Assembly (NCBI RefSeq): GCF_003797835.1
Contig: NZ_RKMF01000006.1
Span: 1 to 64,000, forward strand
Direction of reading: 5' to 3'
Source of the DNA: Kocuria soli
GTDB lineage: Bacteria; Actinomycetota; Actinomycetes; Actinomycetales; Micrococcaceae
Length of the DNA: 64,000 nucleotides
The position numbers were made by a program, and so were the translations under genes. A model generated the notes under the pieces. The model was not told the origin of the DNA and ran no database searches. It worked only from the letters and a program-made list of their open reading frames with translations. Positions 1 through 6,428 of the stretch are shown here, one piece after another. Each line of letters starts with the position of its first letter. The first letter of the stretch is position 1.

Positions 1-30
1 GGGCGTCAAAGGTGCGTTAGCGTGAGTCAC
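1..30 (-). CDS. IS481-family transposase, N-terminal fragment cut by window edge
   Basis: Only ten codons are inside the window. Read on the minus strand from a GTG at 30 they give MTHANAPLTP, which resembles the usual beginning of IS481-family DDE transposases (M-[ST]-H-A-N-A-x-L-T-P). The catalytic core lies beyond position 1 and cannot be judged, so it is unknown whether the gene is intact. The identification rests on a ten-residue family signature plus the IS-like terminus upstream. Confidence 0.6.
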   Translation of the reverse strand, partial: MTHANAPLTP

Positions 31-89
31 GAAGGCCTCCGTGGTGAAGATGTTGAGTGTGGTAACCCACATCTTGCCCGGAGGCCTTC
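31..89. repeat. Nested inverted repeat in the IS leader
   Basis: GAAGGCCTCC (31-40) is perfectly complementary to GGAGGCCTTC (80-89), and inside it AAGATGT (47-53) pairs with ACATCTT (69-75). The hairpin lies exactly between the transposase start and the IS end. A structure there can block transcription or translation entering from outside the element; that role is inferred. Confidence 0.6.
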
Positions 90-158
90 ATCTACCCCGC
101 GTGTTCACAACCTGCCGGGGAAGTACACCTAGACCGGTGCCCAGCCCGAGCGCGCGAT

Positions 159-187
159 TTGGCACCGCCAGCGTCTTTCAGTAGGGT
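159..187 (+). promoter_or_regulatory. Promoter of tRNA-Tyr
   Basis: TTGGCA (159-164) and TAGGGT (182-187) are separated by 17 bp, a good sigma-A-type promoter. Transcription would start near 194, about 50 nt before the mature tRNA. Confidence 0.6.
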
Positions 188-246
188 TGTACCGCTCCCG
201 TCACGGGGGCGCTCCTGTTCCGGTGGGGAACCATCGGACGGTGTTC

Positions 247-328
247 GGCAGATTACCCGAGCGGCCAAAGGGGGCTGACTGTAAATCAGCTGGCATTGCC
301 TACGGGGGTTCGAATCCCTCATCTGCCA
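247..328 (+). tRNA. tRNA-Tyr (GTA)
   Basis: The acceptor arms GGCAGAT (247-253) and ATCTGCC (321-327) pair perfectly and the discriminator is A328. The anticodon GTA is at 281-283 within the loop. The long variable arm is the class II form expected for bacterial tRNA-Tyr. The T arm GGGGGTTCGAATCCCTC region is intact. CCA is not encoded. Confidence 0.95.
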
Positions 329-346
329 CTCGCGTCCTTCAGGACC

Positions 347-381
347 AGGTCCCGGAACCTCCACGGTTCCGGGACCTTTTT
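347..381 (+). terminator. Intrinsic terminator after tRNA-Tyr
   Basis: AGGTCCCGGAACC (347-359) pairs with GGTTCCGGGACCT (365-377) around a short loop and is followed by five T residues (377-381), a textbook intrinsic terminator. Confidence 0.9.
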
Positions 382-473
382 CATGGCCGTGGTTCGTGGT
401 CATGGTCCGGCGCACCTGGCCGAGGCCGCTACGGGGCCGTGTCCACCGCCGCTTCCACCACGGGTGAACGCCG

Positions 474-502
474 CTGACACCGACCGGCAACGTCCGTAGG
501 GT
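474..502 (+). promoter_or_regulatory. Leaderless promoter of the thioredoxin gene
   Basis: CTGACA (474-479), a 17-bp spacer and TAGGGT (497-502) are followed after only six bases by the ATG at 509. Transcription would start at or next to the start codon, so the mRNA is probably leaderless. Confidence 0.55.
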
Positions 503-508
503 GGCCGT

Positions 509-883
509 ATGGCTACGGTTGAAATCACCCAGGAGAACCTGCAGCAGACCATCACGGAGAACGACATCGTTCTGCTCGACTGGTGGGCAGACTGGTGCGG
601 TCCGTGCAAGCAGTTCGCCCCCACCTTCGAAGCCGCCTCCGAGAAGCACGGCGACGTCGTCTTCGGCAAGGTCGACACGGAGGACCAGCAGATGCTCGCG
701 GCCTCGGCACAGATCTCGTCGATTCCCACGCTCATGGCGTTCCGGGAAGGGATTCTGGTCTTCTCACAGGCCGGGGCCCTGCCGGAATCCGCGCTCGAAC
801 AGGTCGTCGACGCGGTCAAGGGTCTGAACATGGACGAAGTGCGTCAGCAGGTCGCGGAACAGCAGGCGGAATCCGCCGAATGA
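509..883 (+). CDS. trxA: Thioredoxin
   Basis: The 124-residue cytosolic protein has the canonical redox motif WCGPC at residues 29-33, with Cys30 and Cys33 as the dithiol pair, followed by Lys34. The cis-proline that faces the active site is Pro73 in SSIPTL. The length fits a thioredoxin (about 105-110) with a short acidic C-terminal tail (EQQAESAE). It reduces protein disulfides with electrons from thioredoxin reductase. The upstream aromatic pair WW (25-26) replaces the usual FWA context but is common in actinobacterial paralogues. It is monocistronic, between two terminators. The start is supported by the -10 box six bases upstream rather than by a Shine-Dalgarno. Confidence 0.92.
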   Translation: MATVEITQENLQQTITENDIVLLDWWADWCGPCKQFAPTFEAASEKHGDVVFGKVDTEDQQMLAASAQISSIPTLMAFREGILVFSQAGALPESALEQVVDAVKGLNMDEVRQQVAEQQAESAE

Positions 884-901
884 GCTGACCTCGGCTCCAA
901 G

Positions 902-943
902 CGTGTGCTCCCGGGTGTCCGTGCGGACGCCCGGGAGCACACG
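902..943. terminator. Bidirectional hairpin terminator
   Basis: CGTGTGCTCCCGGGTGTCC (902-920) pairs with 925-943 through a near-perfect 19-bp stem and a GTGC loop. It lies between convergent genes (thioredoxin and the VIT1-like gene) and has no T run, like many hairpins in this genome. Confidence 0.75.
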
Positions 944-958
944 TCTGTCAGGCCGGGA

Positions 959-1729
959 TCAGCCGACCGCTCCCGTGCCGAGCAGGGTGCCGATCGCGAA
1001 AGTCGCGGCCAGCGCCAGTGCGCCACCGACGACGAGTCGCGTTGCGGCGCGCAGACGGTGCGGGGACCCACCGAGCCGTGCCCCGAGCCACCCCGTGAGG
1101 GCCAGGGCGACCAGGACAACGCCGAAGGTGACGGGGATCGCGATCTGGGCCGGAGGAAGCAGGATCGCCAGGGTGGGCAGCATGGAGCCCACGAAGAACG
1201 CCAGTGCCGAGGCGATGGCGGCGCCCATGGGGGAGGGGATGTCCTCCTCGTCCAGGCCCAGCTCGAAATCCAGATGGGCCTTGAGAGCGTTCTTCTGAGT
1301 CAGCTCACGGGCTGCGGAACGGGCTGTGTCCCGTGACATGCCCTTTTCCTGAAGGATTTCGACGAGTTCCTCGAATTCCTCCTCGGGCATGTCCTGGAGT
1401 TCTCGGGTCTCCAGGTCGATCAATGCCTGTTGGGAGTCCTTCTGGGAGGACACCGAGACGTATTCGCCCAAGGCCATCGACAACGCTCCGGCGGACACGG
1501 CTGCCGCGGCGACCAGGAAGATCGAACCGCGGTGAGCGGTTGCGCCGGCCACGCCCACGACCGTGGCGGCGACGGAGACGATGCCGTCGTTGGCGCCCAG
1601 GACGGCGGCGCGCAGCTTGTTGAGGTGCTCGTTGTAGTTTCCGGCCTGGGGTTCGGAGTGGATGCGTTGCTGCTGGGTTCGAAAGATGTCCGGGCTGGTG
1701 TCCGGATTTCTGCTGGATGCCGGTGTCAT
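959..1729 (-). CDS. VIT1/CCC1-family transmembrane metal transporter
   Basis: The 256-residue protein matches the vacuolar iron transporter/CCC1 family, which exports or sequesters Fe2+ or Mn2+ across a membrane. The family signature LRAAVLGANDGIVS starts at residue 39 and opens the first membrane segment. Hydrophobic segments lie at about 41-63, 68-90, 167-190, 197-218 and 230-254, giving the five-helix layout. Between helices 2 and 3 is the Glu-rich cytosolic metal-binding region (about 98-165, with clusters such as MPEEEFEEL). The start is ATG at 1729; an upstream in-frame extension is not protein-like. It is convergent with the thioredoxin gene. The cation cannot be told from sequence. 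Confidence 0.85.
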   Translation of the reverse strand: MTPASSRNPDTSPDIFRTQQQRIHSEPQAGNYNEHLNKLRAAVLGANDGIVSVAATVVGVAGATAHRGSIFLVAAAAVSAGALSMALGEYVSVSSQKDSQQALIDLETRELQDMPEEEFEELVEILQEKGMSRDTARSAARELTQKNALKAHLDFELGLDEEDIPSPMGAAIASALAFFVGSMLPTLAILLPPAQIAIPVTFGVVLVALALTGWLGARLGGSPHRLRAATRLVVGGALALAATFAIGTLLGTGAVG

Positions 1730-1841
1730 GACTTCATTAAAGGCCCGAAATTCAGGGGTTTCCAGCCAGGAAAGGCTTGGCTGACTTCGAGAAGAGGTGG
1801 GCAGATTCAGGTGCGACGTGGCGTTGAACGCGCCGTTCGGC

Positions 1842-2801
1842 TCACATGTGCCGCCGGTCCTCCGGGCTGAGTCGCGGGCCCTTGGCCTGCGGGCGCCACC
1901 CCGAGAGATACAGCAGCCGCACCACACGTTGCCGGTGGCCGCTCCAGGGTTCCAGGAGTTCGAGCATCCGCGCGTCCTCGCCCCGGTGGCCGTCGAAGAA
2001 CTCCGTGACGTGGTGGGCCAGGTGGTAGTCGTACACGCTCACCGAGTCCGGGTCCCCGTGCGTGATCTGCAGGGTCTGCGCGAGGGTCCACGGGCCCACC
2101 CCGGGGATGGACCCGACGGCGCGTTGCAGGTCCGGGCCCAGCGCGACCGTGTTCCACCGGTCGAGCCCGGCGGCGCGTTCGACGACGTTCTGGATGGTTC
2201 GGGATCTGGCCGGATCGACTCCGGCGCGGTGCCAGGCCCACGACGGAATCCGTCGGATCGTGGCTGCGGAGGGAAAGACCCGCATGCCCTCAGGTACCGG
2301 GCCGGGTGCGGGGTCACCGTGCGCGCGGGCCAGCCACCGCTGTGCCCGGACCGCCTCCCCGCCCGTCACGCGTTGTTCCAGGACGGCATTCACCAGGGTT
2401 TCCACCAGGCGTCCCGTCGCGATGAGGCGCACGCCCGGGTGTCGGCTCCGCGCGCGTCGAAGCGACTCGGGCAAGAGGTCCCAGGACGAGCCGTGACGAA
2501 GACCGGTCCAGTCGTCGCCCTCACCCGCCCAGCGGGGCGCCTCCGCCATGAAGGCCTCCGCACCGAGCCCCCAGGCCTGCACGTGGACGTCCCGGTTCAG
2601 CTCGGTTCCCGGCCCCACTCGGGAGAAGCGCGCGGTCAGGGGATCGTCGCCCGTGCGAGTGGTGATCCAGAGAGCGCCGTCGTGGTCGATGCGCGCCGTG
2701 GGGTGGGAATCGCCCCGGGTGAGCACCCCCATGGTCGCGCCCAGGTCCAGTGGAGTGCCCGGTGTCCACCGTCGGTCGGCGTGGGGCACGGGCAAGAACA
2801 T
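1842..2801 (-). CDS. DNA-3-methyladenine glycosylase, AlkA-like (HhH-GPD)
   Basis: The 319-residue protein is an HhH-GPD base-excision glycosylase. The helix-hairpin-helix is at about residues 229-240 (VGSIPGVGPWT), and the expected catalytic aspartate downstream is Asp258 in VYDYHL. The N-terminal half (about 1-115) resembles the AlkA_N-like domain and has no Ada cysteine or AraC regions. Such enzymes remove alkylated purines and leave an abasic site. The start is ATG at 2801, with GATGAGG a few bases upstream. It is a single gene, divergent from the DEAD-box helicase. The substrate range is inferred from the family. Confidence 0.82.
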   Translation of the reverse strand: MFLPVPHADRRWTPGTPLDLGATMGVLTRGDSHPTARIDHDGALWITTRTGDDPLTARFSRVGPGTELNRDVHVQAWGLGAEAFMAEAPRWAGEGDDWTGLRHGSSWDLLPESLRRARSRHPGVRLIATGRLVETLVNAVLEQRVTGGEAVRAQRWLARAHGDPAPGPVPEGMRVFPSAATIRRIPSWAWHRAGVDPARSRTIQNVVERAAGLDRWNTVALGPDLQRAVGSIPGVGPWTLAQTLQITHGDPDSVSVYDYHLAHHVTEFFDGHRGEDARMLELLEPWSGHRQRVVRLLYLSGWRPQAKGPRLSPEDRRHM

Positions 2802-3180
2802 GTCCTCATCATGGCACCGGCCACCGACGGCTCAGCGCCGTGGCCCTAGGTATTCGCGGTGTCCGCCGTCACGACTTGTGCCCAGGCAGGTGCCCCTGCG
2901 ATAGGCTGGGACTATTCATTCCGGTCCATTCCCTGGATCTCCCTGGATCAATCGTGCACCGGCCGCATTGTGCCGCCGGTGGCTGGTGGGGAAACCCCAC
3001 CCAGTTCTGTCGTTGCCACCTCCCGTACGTCGCTCGAGACGACGGGTTCGGCCCGCGGCCCATGACTTCGGAACCGCTCACCCGCGGGGCCGCACCGAGG
3101 GATCACCGGAGCCATGAGGATCACCGTCCAACCGCCAGCGGTTGTGTCGTGTGCTCTGTGAACCCTGAGGAGCCTGCGCT
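2802..3180 (+). promoter_or_regulatory. Long intergenic leader before the DEAD-box helicase
   Basis: There is no credible gene in these 379 bases. A possible -10 box TAGGCT is at 2902-2907 without a convincing -35. If used, it gives a 5' UTR of about 265 nt containing a tight GGTGGGG-AAA-CCCCACC hairpin (2985-3001). Long leaders are known for cold-inducible RNA helicase mRNAs, but regulation here is only a suggestion. GAGGAG lies eight bases before the TTG start at 3181. Confidence 0.35.
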
Positions 3181-5148
3181 TTGACCAGCCCGAGCGACGA
3201 AACCACCACCTCCGAGAACGCTGTATCAACGGAGCCCGCGACCAACGACTCCGGGTCAGACGACCGCTCGACCGAGAACTCGGCTCCCGAAGGTGGCTCC
3301 GCGGAGACGGAGAACGCAGGTCCGACCTTTGCCGACCTCGGTATCGACGGACGGGTGCTCTCGGCACTCGAGGGCATCGGGTACGAGAAGCCCTCGCCCA
3401 TCCAGGAAGCGACCATCCCGTTGCTGCTGGAAGGTCGCGACGTCGTCGGACTGGCCCAGACCGGTACCGGCAAGACGGCCGCGTTCGCCGTCCCCGCACT
3501 GTCCCGGCTGGCCGAACTCGCGGACCTCAACGGGCCCAGCACCTCGACCAAGGTCCTGGTCCTGGCACCCACACGTGAACTCGCCCTGCAGGTCGCGGAG
3601 GCCTTCAGCTCCTACGCCGTGAACCTGGAGAACTTCACCGTCCTGCCGGTCTACGGCGGGTCCTCTTACGGCCCCCAGCTCTCCGGGCTGCGCCGCGGCG
3701 CGCAGGTTGTCGTGGGCACCCCCGGGCGAGTGATCGACCACCTCAAGCGCGGGTCCCTGGACCTCGAAGACTTGCAGTACGTGGTCCTGGACGAGGCCGA
3801 CGAGATGCTGCGCATGGGTTTCGCCGAGGACGTGGAGACCATCCTGTCCCAGACCCCCGTGGAGAAGCAGGTGGCCCTGTTCTCCGCGACCATGCCGCCC
3901 GCGATCCGCAAGATCGCCCAGCAGTACCTGCGCAACCCCGAAGAGATCACGGTCAAGGCCAAGACGGCCACGGCCAAGAACATCCGGCAGCGCTACCTGC
4001 AGGTCATGGGACCGCACAAGCTCGAGGCCATGACCCGCTTGCTGGAGGTCGAGGAGCACGACGGCATCATCGTGTTCGTGCGCACCAAGGCTGCCACGGA
4101 GGAAGTGGCGGAGAAGCTGCGTGCCCGTGGCCACGCAGCGGCCGCCATCAACGGTGACATCCCGCAGCAACTGCGCGAAAAGACCGTGGACCAGCTGCGT
4201 GAAGGCAAGATCGACATCCTGGTGGCCACCGACGTCGCCGCCCGAGGACTGGACGTCGAACGCATCTCCTTGGTGGTCAACTACGACATCCCCCACGACA
4301 CCGAGTCCTACGTCCACCGCATCGGTCGGACCGGCCGCGCGGGGCGCACCGGTGACGCCGTGTTGTTCATGACCCCGCGCGAGAAGTACCTGCTGCGCGC
4401 GATCGAGCGCACCACCCGCCAGCCCGTGGAGCAGATGCCCATGCCCACCGTGGAGGACGTCAACGCCACGCGCCGGCAGACCTTCGCGCAGGGCATCACG
4501 GATGCCATCGAGGGCGAGGACCTCTCCCTGTTCCGAGGGCTCGTGGAGGACTACGTCTCGGAACACGACGTCGACCCCGTCGAGGTGGCCGCAGCCCTGG
4601 CCGTAATCGCCCAGGACGGTCGCCCCTTCCTGGCCGAGGAACTGCCCGAACTGCCCAAGCGCAAGGACCGCGAGCGTCGTCGTGACGACCGCGAGGGCGG
4701 CGAGCGCGGTGGCCGTTCGCGCGCACCGCGCTCCGAGGAAGGCAAGGCCACGTACTGGGTGGCCGTGGGGCACAAGCACCACGCGGCGCCGGGGGCGATC
4801 GTCGGTGCGCTGACCAACGAAGGCGGCCTGAACGGCAGCGACGTCGGCGCGATCGAGATCCGCCCGTCCTTCAGCCTGATCGGCCTCCCGGACGACCTGA
4901 GCCGGGACGACCTCCAGCGCCTGGGTGAGATCAAGATCAACGGGCAGCGGTTGGACATCCGCCTGGACCGCGGACCCAAGTCCGGTGGCGGAGCCGGCGG
5001 TGCCGGACGTCCCCGCAGCGGTGGCTACGGCGACCGTCCGCCGCGTTCGGGCGGCCGTGGATTCAAGGGCAAGCAGGGCCCCCGCCGCAACGACGGATTC
5101 GGTGAAGGTCGCGACAAGCGCAAGCCGAAGTTCAAGAAGAGTTACTGA
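3181..5148 (+). CDS. deaD: DEAD-box ATP-dependent RNA helicase (DeaD/CsdA type)
   Basis: The 655-residue helicase unwinds RNA during ribosome assembly and cold adaptation. Motifs are all present: Q-motif Gln75, motif I AQTGTGKT (92-99), Ia PTREL (130-134), Ib TPGR (180-183), II DEAD (204-207), III SAT (235-237), V about 348-359 (VATDVAARGLDV) and VI HRIGRTGRAG (379-388). After the helicase core comes a DbpA-type RNA-binding domain (about 523-596) and a basic Gly/Arg-rich tail (600-655), the DeaD/CsdA architecture. The N-terminal 45 residues are Ser/Thr/Glu-rich and probably disordered. The start is TTG at 3181, chosen because a GAGGAG ribosome-binding site is correctly spaced. It is followed by a tRNA pair with its own promoter. 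Confidence 0.93.
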   Translation: MTSPSDETTTSENAVSTEPATNDSGSDDRSTENSAPEGGSAETENAGPTFADLGIDGRVLSALEGIGYEKPSPIQEATIPLLLEGRDVVGLAQTGTGKTAAFAVPALSRLAELADLNGPSTSTKVLVLAPTRELALQVAEAFSSYAVNLENFTVLPVYGGSSYGPQLSGLRRGAQVVVGTPGRVIDHLKRGSLDLEDLQYVVLDEADEMLRMGFAEDVETILSQTPVEKQVALFSATMPPAIRKIAQQYLRNPEEITVKAKTATAKNIRQRYLQVMGPHKLEAMTRLLEVEEHDGIIVFVRTKAATEEVAEKLRARGHAAAAINGDIPQQLREKTVDQLREGKIDILVATDVAARGLDVERISLVVNYDIPHDTESYVHRIGRTGRAGRTGDAVLFMTPREKYLLRAIERTTRQPVEQMPMPTVEDVNATRRQTFAQGITDAIEGEDLSLFRGLVEDYVSEHDVDPVEVAAALAVIAQDGRPFLAEELPELPKRKDRERRRDDREGGERGGRSRAPRSEEGKATYWVAVGHKHHAAPGAIVGALTNEGGLNGSDVGAIEIRPSFSLIGLPDDLSRDDLQRLGEIKINGQRLDIRLDRGPKSGGGAGGAGRPRSGGYGDRPPRSGGRGFKGKQGPRRNDGFGEGRDKRKPKFKKSY

Positions 5149-5160
5149 GTGCCCCCGTTT

Positions 5161-5188
5161 TTGCAACGCGGAGAACCCCTGTTACAGT
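5161..5188 (+). promoter_or_regulatory. Promoter of the tRNA-Thr/tRNA-Met unit
   Basis: TTGCAA (5161-5166) and TACAGT (5183-5188) with a 16-bp spacer lie just after the helicase stop codon and about 10 bases before tRNA-Thr. Confidence 0.6.
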
Positions 5189-5198
5189 ATTCCGCGTT

Positions 5199-5270
5199 GC
5201 CCCGATAGCTCAGTGGTAGAGCGCCATCTTGGTAAGATGGAGGTCCCGGGATCGATTCCCGGTCGGGGCT
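5199..5270 (+). tRNA. tRNA-Thr (GGT)
   Basis: GCCCCGA (5199-5205) pairs with TCGGGGC (5263-5269), with discriminator T5270. The anticodon stem CCATC/GATGG encloses the loop TTGGTAA, with anticodon GGT at 5231-5233. The D arm and T arm are canonical. CCA is not encoded. Confidence 0.95.
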
Positions 5271-5333
5271 CTCGTGATGAGGGCCCGCGGTTCGCGTTTT
5301 CAGCGTGATCCCGCGGGTTTCCCCATCCATCCT

Positions 5334-5407
5334 GGCGGTGTAGCTCAGCTGGTTAGAGCGCACGACTCATAATCGTGAGGTCGACGGATCGAGCCCGTCC
5401 ACCGCTA
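5334..5407 (+). tRNA. tRNA-Met (CAT), elongator type
   Basis: The acceptor GGCGGTG (5334-5340) pairs with CACCGCT (5400-5406) and the discriminator is A5407. The anticodon stem CACGA/TCGTG carries the loop CTCATAA, anticodon CAT. It lacks the three G-C pairs in the anticodon stem expected of initiator tRNA, so elongator Met is favoured; a tRNA-Ile2 with modified CAT is less likely. Confidence 0.88.
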
Positions 5408-5413
5408 CGGACC

Positions 5414-5455
5414 GAAAGCCCGTGATCCTTTGAAACACCAGGATCGCGGGCTTTC
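5414..5455 (+). terminator. Terminator after tRNA-Met
   Basis: GAAAGCCCGTGATCCT (5414-5429) pairs with AGGATCGCGGGCTTTC (5440-5455) with one mismatch. The 3' arm ends CTTTCC, giving only a weak T tract. Confidence 0.8.
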
Positions 5456-5502
5456 CTCGTGTGAGTCCGGCAGGTAGTTGACCGCACTGAGAGGAGCGCC
5501 TT

Positions 5503-5952
5503 GTGAGCGTGAACCCCGATGTCCTGGGCCGGACGTATCCGTCCATCGCCCCCTACCAGGTCTCCCGCGAGGCCGTCCGCGCTTTTGCCGCCGCGGTCCA
5601 CGCGCAGGCGCCCGTTCACAGCGACCTCGACGCCGCACGGGCCGCCGGCCACGCCGACCTGGTGGCACCTCCCACGTTCGCGATCATCGTGGCGCAGAAG
5701 GCCGAGGCCGCGGTCGTGGCGGACCCGGAGGCCGGGATCGACTTCTCACGCGTGGTCCACGCCGACCAGCGCTTCACCCACCATCGCGCGATCGTGGCCG
5801 GCGACGAACTGACGGCCGCCACCACGGTGGACGCCGTCCGGGCCGTGGGTACGGGTGGCATGGTCACCTTCCGCACGGAAATCGTCGACCCGGAAGGGCA
5901 GCCGGTGTCCACCGCGCTGTCTTCGCTGCTCGTGAGGGGAGAGGACCAGTGA
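5503..5952 (+). CDS. MaoC-like dehydratase subunit (FAS1-type, HadA-like)
   Basis: This 149-residue single hot-dog protein resembles the N-terminal-type MaoC dehydratase (FAS1_DH region), the HadA-like non-catalytic partner of heterodimeric (3R)-hydroxyacyl-ACP dehydratases. It starts at GTG 5503, with GAGAGGAG a few bases upstream. Its stop overlaps the start of the next gene by four bases, so the two subunits are translationally coupled. Mycobacterial hadA/hadB act in FAS-II; in an organism without mycolic acids the pair may act in another fatty-acyl pathway, which sequence alone does not settle. Confidence 0.75.
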   Translation: MSVNPDVLGRTYPSIAPYQVSREAVRAFAAAVHAQAPVHSDLDAARAAGHADLVAPPTFAIIVAQKAEAAVVADPEAGIDFSRVVHADQRFTHHRAIVAGDELTAATTVDAVRAVGTGGMVTFRTEIVDPEGQPVSTALSSLLVRGEDQ

Positions 5953-6428
5953 ACGTGGAATTCGAGTCACTCGAGAAGGGCCAGGAAGTGGCCACCAGGA
6001 CGGTCGAGCTGTCCCGTGCCGACCTGGTGCGTTACGCGGCCGCCTCCTGGGATTTCAACCCGATCCACTGGAACGAACCGTTCGCGACGTCGGTGGGGCT
6101 GCCCAACGTCATCGCCCACGGGATGCTGACCATGGGCGCGGCCATGCAGGTCGTCGTCGACTGGGCCGGGGATCCCGCGGCCGTCACCGACGTCCAGACC
6201 CGGTTCACCAAGCCCGTCGTGGTTCCCAATGCCTTCGGCGCGGAGGTCGAACCCTCGACCACGCTGAGCATCTCCGCAAAGGTCGGAGCCCTGGACCCTG
6301 AGGCCAGGACGGCCCGGATCGACCTCACGGTCACCGCCCCGGACCTCTCCGATCCCGGCGTGGCACGTGACGCGGCCCCCGCCCTCAAGGTGCTGGTCAA
6401 GGCACAGGCCCTGGTGGTCTGGCGATGA
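5949..6428 (+). CDS. MaoC-like dehydratase, catalytic subunit (HadB-like)
   Basis: The 159-residue hot-dog protein carries the hydratase-2 signature SWDFNPIHWNE, with the predicted catalytic pair Asp35 and His40, so it is the active partner of the preceding HadA-like subunit. The expected reaction is reversible dehydration of (3R)-3-hydroxyacyl thioesters. The start is GTG 5949 in a GTGA overlap with the upstream stop. It overlaps the MFS gene start at its 3' end, making hadA-hadB-MFS one transcription unit leading toward murB. A hadAB-murB neighbourhood is recurrent in Actinobacteria. Confidence 0.8.
   Translation: MNVEFESLEKGQEVATRTVELSRADLVRYAAASWDFNPIHWNEPFATSVGLPNVIAHGMLTMGAAMQVVVDWAGDPAAVTDVQTRFTKPVVVPNAFGAEVEPSTTLSISAKVGALDPEARTARIDLTVTAPDLSDPGVARDAAPALKVLVKAQALVVWR

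Larger units (their letters stand above)
1..109 (-). mobile_element. IS481-family insertion sequence, 5' end (partial)
   Basis: The reverse complement of the first 109 bases looks like the left end of an IS481-type element. It begins with TGTGAA (109 down to 104), a terminus typical of IS481-family inverted repeats. It then holds about 70 bp of non-coding leader with a nested hairpin and runs into a GTG start at 30 whose first residues match the family N-terminus. The rest of the element lies outside the window, so the other inverted repeat and the target duplication cannot be seen. The boundary at 109 is an inference from the TGT terminus. Confidence 0.6.

Noticed and set aside
3256-5166. 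636-codon minus-strand frame opposite the DEAD-box helicase
   Set aside because: Repetitive Leu/Val/Asp/Gly composition without motifs; the plus-strand helicase motifs account for the DNA.
5199-5407. The tRNA-Thr/tRNA-Met pair as an integration site for a genomic island
   Set aside because: No integrase, no duplicated tRNA 3' end and no change of gene content were seen on either side.
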